61,890 nucleotides of DNA. Source: an uncultured Bacteroidales bacterium (GTDB lineage: Bacteria; Bacteroidota; Bacteroidia; Bacteroidales; UBA3824). Position 1 is the first letter of the stretch, and every line of letters starts with the position of its first letter. The stretch spans positions 1-61,890 of the forward strand of contig CALFIU010000167.1 in NCBI GenBank assembly GCA_937877455.1, given 5' to 3'. Positions 1 to 9,726 of the stretch are shown in pieces. Under the pieces are notes generated by a model, which made no database searches, had not been told where the DNA came from, and saw only the letters and a program-made list of their open reading frames with translations. A program made the translations under genes and the position numbers.

Positions 1-55
1 GATAGGCACGGGTTCTGGCTTTACACCTTCAAACTCGGTGCTTAATTCCGGCGCG
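1..55. repeat. Left copy of the 55-base terminal direct repeat (circular contig overlap)
   Basis: These 55 bases are identical to 61836-61890. A reading frame passes through both copies and gives a sensible protein when the ends are joined. The simplest reading is a circular molecule whose assembler left an overlap equal to its k-mer size (55 is a common setting). It is not a biological terminal repeat, and the unique genome length is 61,835 bases. Confidence 0.93.
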
Positions 56-561
56 TTCTCGGCAAGGAGGGCGCGCGTCTTTTTTTTGTCTCGCGACTCC
101 ACCGGCTCAAACTCCGCATCAAGCATTTCACTGAATCCATATTCCGATGCAAGGACGTTCTCATAGGTTCTCTTTTCCTTGATTTCCATATCAACGTCAA
201 TTTTTTGTTCTGTGCCGTAAGCGAATCGCGCCCAACCAAGCATGGCATTCTGATATTGTTGTTCGTGTCCGTCCTCGCGCAGGCGAAGCAGAGAATCAAC
301 AATATTGTCCTGCTGCCCGCGCACCATATCCTTGACAAAGGTTCTGAAATCGCCTATTGTCATAGAGTTGATTTTGTCTTCAGCGAAATTTGGAATTTTG
401 GCCATAATCTCATTCAGTTTATTTCGTGTATAATCGTTCAGATTGTTGTCGGGCAATAGCAAGTGTTCCAGGATAATATGCGGTGGTATATTATTAGGTA
501 ACACGTTATGCCCGTCTATATTGACGAACAATGATAATTCCGGCGGCAAGGGAGGTAGCAT
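1..561 (-). CDS. Hypothetical protein, N-terminal part of a gene crossing the contig join
   Basis: The frame starts at the ATG at 561-559 and runs off the left edge. On the circle it continues at 61835 and stops at 61770-61772, giving a 208-residue protein. It has a Pro-rich start (MLPPLPPELSLF), a charged helical middle (FRTFVKDMVRGQQD) and a Lys-rich tail. There is no signal peptide or membrane segment. I do not recognise the family. It is transcribed toward the integrase from a promoter shared divergently with the virion operon at 644. Expression early or in the lysogen is possible but inferred only from position. Confidence 0.8.
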   Translation of the reverse strand, partial: MLPPLPPELSLFVNIDGHNVLPNNIPPHIILEHLLLPDNNLNDYTRNKLNEIMAKIPNFAEDKINSMTIGDFRTFVKDMVRGQQDNIVDSLLRLREDGHEQQYQNAMLGWARFAYGTEQKIDVDMEIKEKRTYENVLASEYGFSEMLDAEFEPVESRDKKKTRALLAENAPELSTEFEGVKPEPVPI

Positions 562-643
562 ATATTAAACAAATATTCGTCAAATGCAAAGATATATGTA
601 TATTTTTGCGCATAATGAATATTTATTTAATTATTTTTCAATT
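562..643. promoter_or_regulatory. Divergent promoter/operator region
   Basis: This 82-base A/T-rich gap separates two divergent genes. On the + strand TATTTTTG at 601-608 fits the Bacteroidota -7 consensus TAnnTTTG and lies about 36 bases before the ATG at 644. On the - strand AATATTTG (579-570 area) is a one-mismatch -7 box for the gene starting at 561. Two oppositely oriented copies of the motif GAATATTTATTTA, one with a single mismatch, lie at 566-578 (-) and 617-629 (+). The same motif recurs near two other promoters, so an operator role is plausible. Confidence 0.55.
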
Positions 644-1213
644 ATGTGGGGAATGATCGCGGCTGCTGCCGTATCTGCTGCGGCGGGAATTGCGGGAGGA
701 ATTAAAAAGACCGCAAACGCACGCAAGTTGGCGAAAGAGCAGCAACACATGCTTGATAAGGAACGCGGAGAAAATGCCGCATGGTATCAGCGCAGATATT
801 ACGAAGACCCGTTGGAGCGTGTCGAGAATCGAAGTGCGCTCGAACAGGCGAGAAAGAATCTAATCCAATCATCCAAGGCAGCTGCTGGCGTGGCATCGGT
901 CACAGGTGCGAGCAATGCAGCGCAGGCCGCGCAGAAAGAGGCGAACAACGAGGCTTACACAGGTCTCGTTCAGGGTATTGCGGCCAATGCAGGGAAGAGC
1001 CGCGATGCGGTTGAAAGCAGCTACCGCAAAGCCAACAACGAATTTGACAAAGGACAAATCCAACTCAATGCCAGCAGAGCAGAAGCCCAGAATCAGGCTG
1101 TAGATACTGCGGTCGAAGGTGTTCAAAACGCAGCAAGCATCGCGGCAAAGGCATCTGTCAATAAACCAGGAAGCTCCAATCAAGGAATAGACTGGAGCAA
1201 ATTGTTTAACTAA
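644..1213 (+). CDS. Probable DNA-ejection / internal virion protein
   Basis: A 189-residue protein. The first 20 residues are Ala/Gly-rich and hydrophobic (MWGMIAAAAVSAAAGIAGG), followed by long Ala-, Gln- and Lys-rich helices (about 25-180). An N-terminal membrane-seeking helix plus alpha-helical body is typical of podovirus ejection or pilot proteins, and the gene heads the portal operon. I chose the ATG at 644 rather than the in-frame ATG at 584, because 584 would put the promoter -7 box (601-608) inside the gene. Function is inferred from composition and context; no catalytic motif is visible. Confidence 0.6.
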   Translation: MWGMIAAAAVSAAAGIAGGIKKTANARKLAKEQQHMLDKERGENAAWYQRRYYEDPLERVENRSALEQARKNLIQSSKAAAGVASVTGASNAAQAAQKEANNEAYTGLVQGIAANAGKSRDAVESSYRKANNEFDKGQIQLNASRAEAQNQAVDTAVEGVQNAASIAAKASVNKPGSSNQGIDWSKLFN

Positions 1214-1222
1214 CTAAACAAT

Positions 1223-2566
1223 ATGCGTATGGGTCTTTTTAATGCAAAATATCTGTTTACACAAGGCAAGCTGGCACGGCTACCCCAGCAGCCGACCCAG
1301 CAGGAAGAACAAGGACTTTCCGGCATTGATTTGCGCGGAGAGCAGGGCGCATCTTCACAGAGCCAGCCCGAAGTGGAAGAACCGCAGGCAGAAGAGCGGA
1401 TGAAGCCGCAGAACGTGCAATATCCGAATGCCTATCAAGGTAAGACTTTGGAGAGCATCGAGAATGGCCGTCAAGCGGTCAATGCACAACAGAATGTTCC
1501 GGCCAACGACAATCAGCCCGAGCAGCCAACCGAGCAGCCAACAAATGCACTTGATGATGCGTTGGCGGAGCGTGACAAGATTTATGGCGAGCAGATCAAG
1601 TCGTTTGAAGACCTTTTGAAATACTACAAGCACGAAACTCCAGAGGAAAAGGCCAGACGCGAAAGACGCGAACGTATCGAACGCTCCGCAACAGCCGCCA
1701 TTGATTTGGCCGGTGCGCTCGGCAACCTTGGTGCGTCCATGTCCAAGGACGGCCGCAGTGTGAAATGGAACGGAACAAGTAAGGCTGTCAAAGAAGAGCA
1801 GGAGCAGCAACGCAAGTTGCGTGAACAGGACAACGCAAAGGCAATAGAATTGCAGAAGTCCATTCAGGCATTGCGCAAGGCGCGTGCTGAGGGCAAGTTG
1901 ACGGCCGCACAGGCCGCAGAAGCGTTGAAGCTCAAACGCGAAGCATTGGCCAACGATAATTTCAAGTTCAAGATGAACTTTGACCAGAAAGAGCGGCATC
2001 ACGCAGACGAAATGCAGAACAAGGCCAACGAACAACAGACACGGAAAAATATAGCAGAAGCTAACAGAAAGGCTCAATTGAACATCGCGAACATCCGTGC
2101 AGCAACAAAAAAGAGTGGTTCATCAGACAATCTTATTAACCTGGACATCGGCAACGACGAGAACTTAAAGATAAGTTCCGCTAAACTGAACAGCTCAGCA
2201 TTGAAAGGCCAGCTAATAAATTTGATCCCGAAAGATTTCATCGAAACATATTCGGCCGAGACGGGCATTTCGCTACACCCAGACATCAACGACGACGCAA
2301 GCGGCAATGACGCATGGAATTTGATTTTTGGCTATCTATATGCCAATGACAGGGATGCAAACGACAGTTCTGCCAAGGAGCGGGTGCGGAAGATACTGCG
2401 CAAGCAGCAAAATGGGCAGGAAGATGAAGGGGCCAAACCGAAGAAGCGGGAGCAGACAGAAATTCCTTCGGCCGATGAAGACCTCGTACAGCAGCATATG
2501 AATGTCAATGGAGCCTATGGCTACCAGTCGGGAACAGGCAGCAGAAAACCAGTTTTTCAATTCTAA
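1223..2566 (+). CDS. Probable internal virion protein, coiled-coil rich
   Basis: A 447-residue hydrophilic protein starting 9 bases after the previous stop. Residues about 15-110 are low complexity (Gln, Pro, Glu). Residues about 125-290 form long charged helices rich in Lys, Glu, Gln and Ala, with a short hydrophobic Ala/Leu/Gly stretch near 155 (AIDLAGALGNLGASM). The C-terminus is mixed alpha/beta. Its place between an ejection-like protein and the portal suggests a capsid-internal or ejected protein. No enzymatic motif is seen and the family is not recognised. Confidence 0.55.
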   Translation: MRMGLFNAKYLFTQGKLARLPQQPTQQEEQGLSGIDLRGEQGASSQSQPEVEEPQAEERMKPQNVQYPNAYQGKTLESIENGRQAVNAQQNVPANDNQPEQPTEQPTNALDDALAERDKIYGEQIKSFEDLLKYYKHETPEEKARRERRERIERSATAAIDLAGALGNLGASMSKDGRSVKWNGTSKAVKEEQEQQRKLREQDNAKAIELQKSIQALRKARAEGKLTAAQAAEALKLKREALANDNFKFKMNFDQKERHHADEMQNKANEQQTRKNIAEANRKAQLNIANIRAATKKSGSSDNLINLDIGNDENLKISSAKLNSSALKGQLINLIPKDFIETYSAETGISLHPDINDDASGNDAWNLIFGYLYANDRDANDSSAKERVRKILRKQQNGQEDEGAKPKKREQTEIPSADEDLVQQHMNVNGAYGYQSGTGSRKPVFQF

Positions 2567-2572
2567 GAAACA

Positions 2573-3205
2573 ATGAGATACGTTATTCTGGACGACGACG
2601 GCCGCAACATTGGCGGCTCTATTCAGCGGGAGTGGAACACCTTGCAGGACTACCGCGAGGCCAACCGCGCGCCATACTACGCGGGCAAAATCCGCGTGTT
2701 CCTGATGTTCCTTGAATCGGAGCTGATGGACGACATCACACGGTTTGCAGCAGCGCAGGGTCAGGCTGCACAGAGACAGGCGCGTGAGGAGAACAAGCCG
2801 GTAGCCTCTTTCGTGTCGTTCCAGGAAATCGGCGAAGAAGATTGGAAACCGCTTGTCAAGCGCACGATGGCATCGGCCGTAAGCGAGTGCGAAAGTATTA
2901 TGCACTTTCTGGCCAAACACAGGACTACCGGCGACCGAAGCATGGATGACGGAGCGGAACAGCAAATCGAATATGCAATCGAGCTGCGCGTGCCGGACAC
3001 GTTCAGCGATACGTCGGTGATGAACATTCTACGCACGGTGCATGACTACATTGTGGCGCGAGTGCTTTTTGAGTGGGCGAACCTCACTTGTCCGTCCTTT
3101 GCCGAGTTCTGGCAGGCCAAGATACAGGCCGATGAAGCAACATTGGCCAAAGAGAATCATCGTGCATCGGTCAGCGGAGAGGCAAGGATAGTCCCCACAT
3201 GGTAA
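2573..3205 (+). CDS. Hypothetical virion protein upstream of portal
   Basis: A 210-residue soluble protein that starts 6 bases after the previous stop. It opens with MRYVILDDDGRNIGG and has a predicted helical middle (FLMFLESELMDDITRFAAAQ, about 42-62) and a helical C-terminal half (FEWANLTCPSFAEFWQAKIQ). Five genes in a row on this strand are separated by under 30 bases or overlap, so it is co-expressed with portal and the internal proteins. A connector or adaptor role is possible; I see nothing specific enough to name it. Confidence 0.5.
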   Translation: MRYVILDDDGRNIGGSIQREWNTLQDYREANRAPYYAGKIRVFLMFLESELMDDITRFAAAQGQAAQRQAREENKPVASFVSFQEIGEEDWKPLVKRTMASAVSECESIMHFLAKHRTTGDRSMDDGAEQQIEYAIELRVPDTFSDTSVMNILRTVHDYIVARVLFEWANLTCPSFAEFWQAKIQADEATLAKENHRASVSGEARIVPTW

Positions 3206-3230
3206 ATAACAATTTAGACAAAACAATATT

Positions 3231-3839
3231 ATGGCAGACTGGGAAAAAATCCTTTCCATGGGCAACAAGGAATATATCGGTGGCAATACCGACGAGGCAC
3301 GCGGTCAGTTTTGGCAGAACTACCCGCGTATGGCAGAAGTGACCGACAGCGTGGCGGGAGCCTATGGCATCGACCCGAAGACCCTGCGCCGTGCGCTCGA
3401 CCGCGAGGGTTTCACCGACGCACGCATACGCGAGCATAACGAGTTCAAGCAACGCGGCGAGAAGGTGCCGGACGACCAAGCCGACCGCTGGCTGTCCTCC
3501 GAGACGAAGCCCAATACTGGTTATGCTGAATATGGCCTTGATTATGTGGGCAATCTGATTGATGAGGGTAAAGTTAAGCCGAAGGGTGCGAAGTTCGAGT
3601 ATGATGAGGTGGTCAACGAAAAAAGCGGCAAACCGTCGTTCGCTGCCAATGGCTACACACATCTGGATAACATTTCGCTCACAGCTGCCATGCTCAAATA
3701 TGTGGCCGATACCGTCAAGCGCGATCATCCCGACTTGTCAGACGAGGAAGCACGCCGATATGTGCGGGCATATTACAACCGTGGTGTGGCTGGTGGCCGA
3801 CGATGGGCGCGCAACGGAGCGAAAGGATATAATGATTAA
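3231..3839 (+). CDS. Hypothetical protein, possibly virion-associated peptidoglycan hydrolase
   Basis: A 202-residue protein. The C-terminal 50 residues contain RRYVRAYYNRGVAGGRRWAR, whose spacing of aromatic, Asn and Gly residues recalls the end of lysozyme or transglycosylase-like folds. The N-terminal DPKTLRRALDREGF and a Glu at about residue 58 could belong to the same fold. Podoviruses often carry such an enzyme among their internal proteins, which would fit this operon. The assignment is weak. A structure-prediction match to a lysozyme fold would support it, and absence of an active-site Glu would refute it. Confidence 0.4.
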   Translation: MADWEKILSMGNKEYIGGNTDEARGQFWQNYPRMAEVTDSVAGAYGIDPKTLRRALDREGFTDARIREHNEFKQRGEKVPDDQADRWLSSETKPNTGYAEYGLDYVGNLIDEGKVKPKGAKFEYDEVVNEKSGKPSFAANGYTHLDNISLTAAMLKYVADTVKRDHPDLSDEEARRYVRAYYNRGVAGGRRWARNGAKGYND

Positions 3840-3853
3840 AACTTTGTGAAGTT

Positions 3854-5854
3854 ATGAACAACTGGGAAGATATATTATCCAGCAGGCAGAAGGTTGGCGG
3901 CAAGGATGTCGCCCAAAATGTGTTGCAGGCATTTATGAACTGTTACAACGCGAGCAACACACTGCGAGAGAAGTATTTCCGATGCAAGCGTTTCGTGGCT
4001 GGTGATCAGTGGAGCGATTCGGTGAAAGTCAATGGCGTGACGATGACCGAGAAGGAACTGCTCGACAGCCAAGGGAAATATGCGGTCGTGAACAATTTCC
4101 TGAAAATCTTTATCCGCAACTACGTGGGTTGTTATGTCAAGCAGGACATTGAGGCCACTTGTGCAGCCCGTGGTGGAGCAAGGCAGGTGCTGGCCGATAT
4201 TCTTTCCGTGCTGCTGCAATATGACTGGGACATCAATTCGCAGAAGGAACTCAATGCGGCCGTTCTTGAAAACGGACTTATCGCACCTTGTTTTGTCGCA
4301 AAGGTAGGCATTGGCATCAAGGAAGGTGTCTATGACGTTTGGACTGATTTCGTCGATTTTCCCCATTTCATCATTGACCCCAACGCCAAAGACCCGCGCG
4401 GCAATGATGTTACGATGGTAGGCGAGATTCACGACTTGACACGCGAGCAGGTGATGTCGAGTTTCGCACATGGTAAGGCAGACCGCGCACGCATCGCACG
4501 CATATATGGAGAGTGTGCACATCGTAGCGACCTCCTGAACACTTATCGGGACTTCGGACAGATTAAAGACACGTCAGACTTCCTTTTCCCAGAACCAGGA
4601 CTTTGCCGCGTCTATGAGATTTGGACATTGGAACATCGCGACGGCTACTATTGCATCGACTATCTTACGGCCGACGGCTATACCATTGGCGAAGATGAGA
4701 AGGCAGAGATTGACGCGGAGAACGAGCGACGCATACAGCAGGCGCGCGAAGTCGGTGTCAGTGAAGATGAAATCACATTGGCCATCAACATAGCAAGCGG
4801 GAAAAAGAAGTACGAGGGTGAGCCGATGCCGCCGTCATGCAAGCTCATCAAGACCACCTACTACTACGAGGATTATTGGTACTACCGTTTCGTCGCGCCG
4901 TCCGGCGAAGTCATTGATGAAGGGGAATCGCCTTATGCGCACCGCAGCCATCCATACGTTTTCCGTTTTTACCCGATGTTGGGCGGCGACGCGCGCAGTG
5001 TGATTGAAGATGTTTTAGACCTCCAGAAGGACATCAACCGTATGGACACGATGTATGACTGGATTATGCGACATTCAGCCAAGGGAGCATTGCTCGTACC
5101 GAGCGAACAGGTGGACGAAGAACACGGATGGACTCTTGAACGAATGGGCAGGGCGTGGGCGCAACCAGATGCCGTCATACCATACAAGGCTAAAGCCGGT
5201 TTCCCGAAGCCGGAACAGGTTTCGGCCAACAACACCAACATCGGCCTTTCGCAGCGCATCGCTACCAAGATGGACTGGATTCAGCAGATTATCGGCATTC
5301 AGGGGCCGCTGCAAGGCCGTTCATCATTCGCGGGTCAGAGCGGCACGCTCTATTCGCAGCAGGTCGAGCAGGGAACAACCTCGCTATTGCCACTGCTCAA
5401 CACATTCAGCGGATGGACAAAGGAACTTGTGCGCAAGCAGGTGCGCTGCATCCAGCAATGCTACCCGGAGGACAAGATTCTGGACATCTGCGCGGAACAG
5501 GGATTTGACAAGTTGACATTGGCCGATGCAAAGGACGCACGAAGCATGGATTTCTTTGTCCGCGTCAACGAATCTCCGTCGTCAGCATCTTACCGCGACC
5601 ACATCAACGGCAAGCTCGACCTGTTCCTCCAGATGGGTCTCATTGACCGCGACATCTATCTGCGCAACACCACGCTGCCGTTCGACTGGCGTCTGCGTCG
5701 TGACATTGAGGCACAGGCTGCAGCAGCACAAGCGCAAGGCCAGCAGCCGCTCCCGTCGGCCATTCCGCAGCAGGCAAGCGAAGCCGCAATAGCCGGAGCC
5801 ATCAATCCGCAGGCCGGAGCCAATAACCTTTATAACATCATGCAGAAGAAATGA
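3854..5854 (+). CDS. Portal protein, P22/crAss-like podovirus type
   Basis: A 666-residue protein of the size usual for P22-like portals. Recognisable blocks are an N-terminal GDQWS element (about 51-55), a crown/wing region, the stretch YPMLGGDARSVIEDVLDLQK (about 375-394) that precedes the long helix, and IGIQGPLQGRSSFAGQSGTL (about 480-500), typical of podoviral portals. The C-terminal 60 residues are Ala/Gln-rich, as in portal barrels. It forms the dodecameric DNA gate at one capsid vertex and binds terminase and the ring protein encoded next. The stop overlaps the next start by four bases (ATGA). Confidence 0.9.
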   Translation: MNNWEDILSSRQKVGGKDVAQNVLQAFMNCYNASNTLREKYFRCKRFVAGDQWSDSVKVNGVTMTEKELLDSQGKYAVVNNFLKIFIRNYVGCYVKQDIEATCAARGGARQVLADILSVLLQYDWDINSQKELNAAVLENGLIAPCFVAKVGIGIKEGVYDVWTDFVDFPHFIIDPNAKDPRGNDVTMVGEIHDLTREQVMSSFAHGKADRARIARIYGECAHRSDLLNTYRDFGQIKDTSDFLFPEPGLCRVYEIWTLEHRDGYYCIDYLTADGYTIGEDEKAEIDAENERRIQQAREVGVSEDEITLAINIASGKKKYEGEPMPPSCKLIKTTYYYEDYWYYRFVAPSGEVIDEGESPYAHRSHPYVFRFYPMLGGDARSVIEDVLDLQKDINRMDTMYDWIMRHSAKGALLVPSEQVDEEHGWTLERMGRAWAQPDAVIPYKAKAGFPKPEQVSANNTNIGLSQRIATKMDWIQQIIGIQGPLQGRSSFAGQSGTLYSQQVEQGTTSLLPLLNTFSGWTKELVRKQVRCIQQCYPEDKILDICAEQGFDKLTLADAKDARSMDFFVRVNESPSSASYRDHINGKLDLFLQMGLIDRDIYLRNTTLPFDWRLRRDIEAQAAAAQAQGQQPLPSAIPQQASEAAIAGAINPQAGANNLYNIMQKK

Positions 5855-8800
5855 CAAAGAAAATCAAGAACATACCGCTGTCGGGAATTTCCACCACCCC
5901 CGACGATTTCAACTGCGAGGACGGCTCGCTCTCCGCTGCACTGAATGTTGTAGCAGATGGTGGTGTGCTGCGCAATGCCGTGCATCAGCGGCCGAAGGTC
6001 ATTAAAGACTACGGCACGGATACCGTCGTGTATAAGCACGTCGGCCACAATTTCGCCAACTATATTGTAAGGCGCGCCGACGGGTCATTCTACGCGGACA
6101 TATTAGCCATCCAATGTCAGATTAACATTACTTCGGCACTACGATTTGAATACCTTGTCCACAACGTCAATAATGATGAATGGGAATGGAACGGAAGTAG
6201 TCTGAACGTGAATGATAGCATAAAGCGCAGTCCGGGTCTATTGGATGAGAAACATAGGATTAGGGTTATTCCGAGCATAACAATCGCAAATCCGTCGGAA
6301 GAAAGTATCCAGGCGGATAAAACCATCATCGAGACATATTTCAATGGCGAGAAAGTTTACGATGGCAACGATTATATATTGCTGAATCATGGCGTGGGGC
6401 TATATCATTTTGTCATTAAGGTGTCAGTAATTGGGCATATCTACACGTATGTGTGCGGTCAAGGCATAGGCAGTTATGGCGTGGCAGCGCAATTCGATGC
6501 TATCCCAACAGGCGTAATGGATAGATCTGGCAGGTATTACGACAGAGCCGTGATGATGACAGTCTATAGCGGCGGCGACGAGACGGCAACGGAGATACTG
6601 GACTATTATAAGGACGAATACGTTTTGTCGGCGGAAAGAGATTCCGAAGATGAAAACTTAATCCATTATACGGCACAATACATATTCCTCAAAGACACAG
6701 GGGAAAAGCAAGCGTATTCCGGCTATACAGTGACGGAGCAAATGACGACGGGCGAGGTGACAGGCACTGCCAGAATCCCCGCAGGCTCGGAAAGTGGGCA
6801 GATTGAAATATGGATAGACAAGTCGCTGGAACAGCAGGATGAATCCGATTCTGCCAATTATCCCGAAGAGCAGGTATTGGTCGGTAAGATTGAATATTCT
6901 TCACAGATTGATGGAGTAACGGTGCAATATTCAGGTTTGGATGAAGTCGATGCAACTGAATTTCCCGCAACTTTCTTCTATAATAGGAGTTTCCCCGAAG
7001 TCGATGGAATGACCGATGCAAAGATTCTTTCTATGAAGAACCTTATTCTATTCCACAACGGCGAGGCGAATCACTGGTACACTTTGGACGAAAAAAACAA
7101 TATATACAAATATCTGGGGCATAAAATCCCATTCCCGAAATTGCAGTTTTATCTGGAAGGGCACTATTACAGCAATAACACATATAAGGACTTCGAGAAC
7201 GGCAACTATACTGCCAATCCTACCCGTCTGAAAGTCGGAGCTATCGACCCATATCTCGGGTCGCTCAACGGCAATGCTGCCACGGCACAAGATGCCGTCT
7301 TTTCGCAGGACCTCGACACGATGAGCCAATTCGAGCCGAACGAGCAAGGCCTCATTTCATCCAACGAGGCTGCTGCCGTACAGGCCGTAAATGCGGAATG
7401 CAACAAGTTCGTGGCGAACATCAATCAGCTCGGCGGTTTCTCCCAACCGTTCTTTGTCGTGTATGCCCTTCGCTTGAAGGATGGGAGCATCTATCAGGCC
7501 AGTGCGCCCGTACTTATCAACGGAAGGCTTCGCAACAATCCTCTAATCACCGCACAATACCGATCGAAGAGTCCCCGCAATGTCTGGCTGAATGCACACG
7601 GTTTTTTCGGCTATTTGAAATTGCGGATGCTGGAAGATTGGCAGTTTTCCGACTGGACAGATTTCATCGAAAGCATCGACATCTTTGTTTCCAACCCTAT
7701 CTATACATACAAGCAGGATGCCGACAAGATAGGAGACTACCTTATAACCTACGACGACAATCCCAGTGATCTTGTCGGCAAGCCGGTTTGGCCTACAACT
7801 ACCCCGTTCATGTCCGAAGGTGAAAGTCGAGGCAATGAATCATTCCTTACCCATAAAGGCATTGACGTGGTTTCTGGCGAAGTTGAAAGCGTGAATGGAG
7901 GTTCTCCGCTTCTGCATTACGATGTTTATGCTGAATTTGGTCCGCACGAATATAATTTGGCGGCGAAGATAACTGGAAGCTCTGACGGCCAACCTGATTT
8001 GTACACCAATAAATATAGGCTATGCAGCCCTTGGTGCAACCTTTTCCATGTTGACCCGGTATATCGCACCGACAGCGAAATGTGGAAAGAGTTCAAGGCG
8101 ACAAGCACCTTCTATCTTGTTAAGTCCATTAAGCCGCAGAGCCTGAACTTTTATGGTGAGGACTTGACCATTGACATTGACGAAGACACGCTTGCCTCCC
8201 TATCGGCTGGCGAAGCCGTATCTTTCCCCTATGATGTCGAGGCAGACATTAGATTCAACGTTTCGCGTGTCTATAACTCGCGCCTGAACATTGCCGACAT
8301 AACGAAACGGTATCAGGCTAATGGAAGTTTATCCGTAATGGCCGAAAGGGAAGACGGAGAAGCTGAATGGCTTCTGGCAATAACAATGAGCAACGGCTCC
8401 TGCATTGTGTACAGGGATACTGGTACAAGGCGGGTTAGTCCACCTACATGGATTGCTTACAATGAACCCGATGTCGAGACATTTGAGCTTTATCGCCTTT
8501 ATCGGGGTGTCGTGTTATTATACAGATATGACGCATCCGCTTACGAATTGCTGAACATGTCCTATTGCAACACCGAAGAGCAAGATGTTCAAGGTTTGCG
8601 AACGGATTATACATCTTTGGACGATGTTGAAGCGGCGAAATCGGTATCTGTCGTGAAGCGCCTCACAAACGAAATCCGCACATCCGAAATAAACAATCCG
8701 TTTTTATTCAAGGCAGCCAACATCGAATATGTCGGCAACGGCGAGATATACGCACTTTGCCCAAACACCGCCGCATTGTCGGAAGGCCAGTCCGGACAGC

Positions 8801-9726
8801 ACCCGATGTATGCGTTCTCGTCGGACGGCATTTTCGCCCTCTCCGTCAGCCAGTCGGGCGGATGGGCATCTTCTCACGTAGTGTCGCGCGACATCCTCAT
8901 GAATGGTGACAGCGAGAATGTCCTGCAACTCGATGATGCCGTGCTGTTCTCGGCATTGCGCGGTCTGATGCTGATTCAAGGCTCGCGTTCAGAGTATATT
9001 TCGCAAGCGTTCCATGATGCAACTTCGCAGTGGAGCATCCGCATCGCAGCCAATAGCCAGCCGGACGCGCTCCAATGGCTCTTCGACGGCATCATCGGCC
9101 GTGTGTCTTCTATCGCTGATGAACGGGAGGACATCAACGCCACCAACGCATTTCCTCCAGACTTCGAGCGGACATTTATCGCCAATGCCGTATATCTCTA
9201 CGACTACCGCCACCAGCGCATCATTGTAGGTAATCCAGATTACCCGACATCATTTGTCTATAGTCTTGACAGCAAGATGTGGACTTCAATGCACCAGCGC
9301 ATTCTCAATGCAGTAAACTCTTATCCGCAATGTGAGGCCGTCACACAGGCACCCGATGGCTCGCATCTCCTTGTGGATTTTGCGGACGATTCCAATGAAG
9401 ATGCCTATGTCCCATCAGATGGATTCATCCTTACTCGACCAATCAAATTAGGCGACAGCACAGCACTAAAGACTATACGGACAATCAATGTCCAAGGCCA
9501 GTTCTCGCGCTCCCACGTCGATATTGTCCTCTTTGGTTCATCTGACAACAAGATGCAGAACTGGGTCATACTCGCCTCCGCTCGTGGCTCACGCCTCGCG
9601 TTCAGATACGGCACTCCGTTCAAGGCATTCCGCGTGGCTCTCTTAACCCATTTGGAGGCCGACGAATCCATTTCATCTATCACTATCGAATATGAAGTGA
9701 AGGAGCAGAACAAACTACGCCAATAA
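5851..9726 (+). CDS. Large tail/stabilisation (ring) protein
   Basis: A 1,291-residue protein beginning MTKKIKNIPLSGISTTPDDF and then an acidic CEDGSLSAALNVVADGGVLR block. This start is seen in Bacteroidales podoviral stabilisation proteins related to P22 gp10. The body is beta-rich with many Tyr, Asp and Asn and repeated blade-like strands, compatible with a propeller-containing ring below the portal. It is translationally coupled to portal (ATGA overlap). With no tape-measure or tube gene in the window, this is the main short-tail protein. Assignment is by N-terminal pattern, size and position. Confidence 0.72.
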   Translation: MTKKIKNIPLSGISTTPDDFNCEDGSLSAALNVVADGGVLRNAVHQRPKVIKDYGTDTVVYKHVGHNFANYIVRRADGSFYADILAIQCQINITSALRFEYLVHNVNNDEWEWNGSSLNVNDSIKRSPGLLDEKHRIRVIPSITIANPSEESIQADKTIIETYFNGEKVYDGNDYILLNHGVGLYHFVIKVSVIGHIYTYVCGQGIGSYGVAAQFDAIPTGVMDRSGRYYDRAVMMTVYSGGDETATEILDYYKDEYVLSAERDSEDENLIHYTAQYIFLKDTGEKQAYSGYTVTEQMTTGEVTGTARIPAGSESGQIEIWIDKSLEQQDESDSANYPEEQVLVGKIEYSSQIDGVTVQYSGLDEVDATEFPATFFYNRSFPEVDGMTDAKILSMKNLILFHNGEANHWYTLDEKNNIYKYLGHKIPFPKLQFYLEGHYYSNNTYKDFENGNYTANPTRLKVGAIDPYLGSLNGNAATAQDAVFSQDLDTMSQFEPNEQGLISSNEAAAVQAVNAECNKFVANINQLGGFSQPFFVVYALRLKDGSIYQASAPVLINGRLRNNPLITAQYRSKSPRNVWLNAHGFFGYLKLRMLEDWQFSDWTDFIESIDIFVSNPIYTYKQDADKIGDYLITYDDNPSDLVGKPVWPTTTPFMSEGESRGNESFLTHKGIDVVSGEVESVNGGSPLLHYDVYAEFGPHEYNLAAKITGSSDGQPDLYTNKYRLCSPWCNLFHVDPVYRTDSEMWKEFKATSTFYLVKSIKPQSLNFYGEDLTIDIDEDTLASLSAGEAVSFPYDVEADIRFNVSRVYNSRLNIADITKRYQANGSLSVMAEREDGEAEWLLAITMSNGSCIVYRDTGTRRVSPPTWIAYNEPDVETFELYRLYRGVVLLYRYDASAYELLNMSYCNTEEQDVQGLRTDYTSLDDVEAAKSVSVVKRLTNEIRTSEINNPFLFKAANIEYVGNGEIYALCPNTAALSEGQSGQHPMYAFSSDGIFALSVSQSGGWASSHVVSRDILMNGDSENVLQLDDAVLFSALRGLMLIQGSRSEYISQAFHDATSQWSIRIAANSQPDALQWLFDGIIGRVSSIADEREDINATNAFPPDFERTFIANAVYLYDYRHQRIIVGNPDYPTSFVYSLDSKMWTSMHQRILNAVNSYPQCEAVTQAPDGSHLLVDFADDSNEDAYVPSDGFILTRPIKLGDSTALKTIRTINVQGQFSRSHVDIVLFGSSDNKMQNWVILASARGSRLAFRYGTPFKAFRVALLTHLEADESISSITIEYEVKEQNKLRQ

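Noticed and set aside
42..459. Frames on both strands near the left edge (42-338 and 205-459)
   Set aside because: They are out-of-frame shadows of the join-crossing gene, which becomes visible once the ends are joined.
584..643. Upstream start at 584 for the ejection-like protein
   Set aside because: It would place the -7 promoter box inside the gene, and the extra 20 residues are not protein-like.
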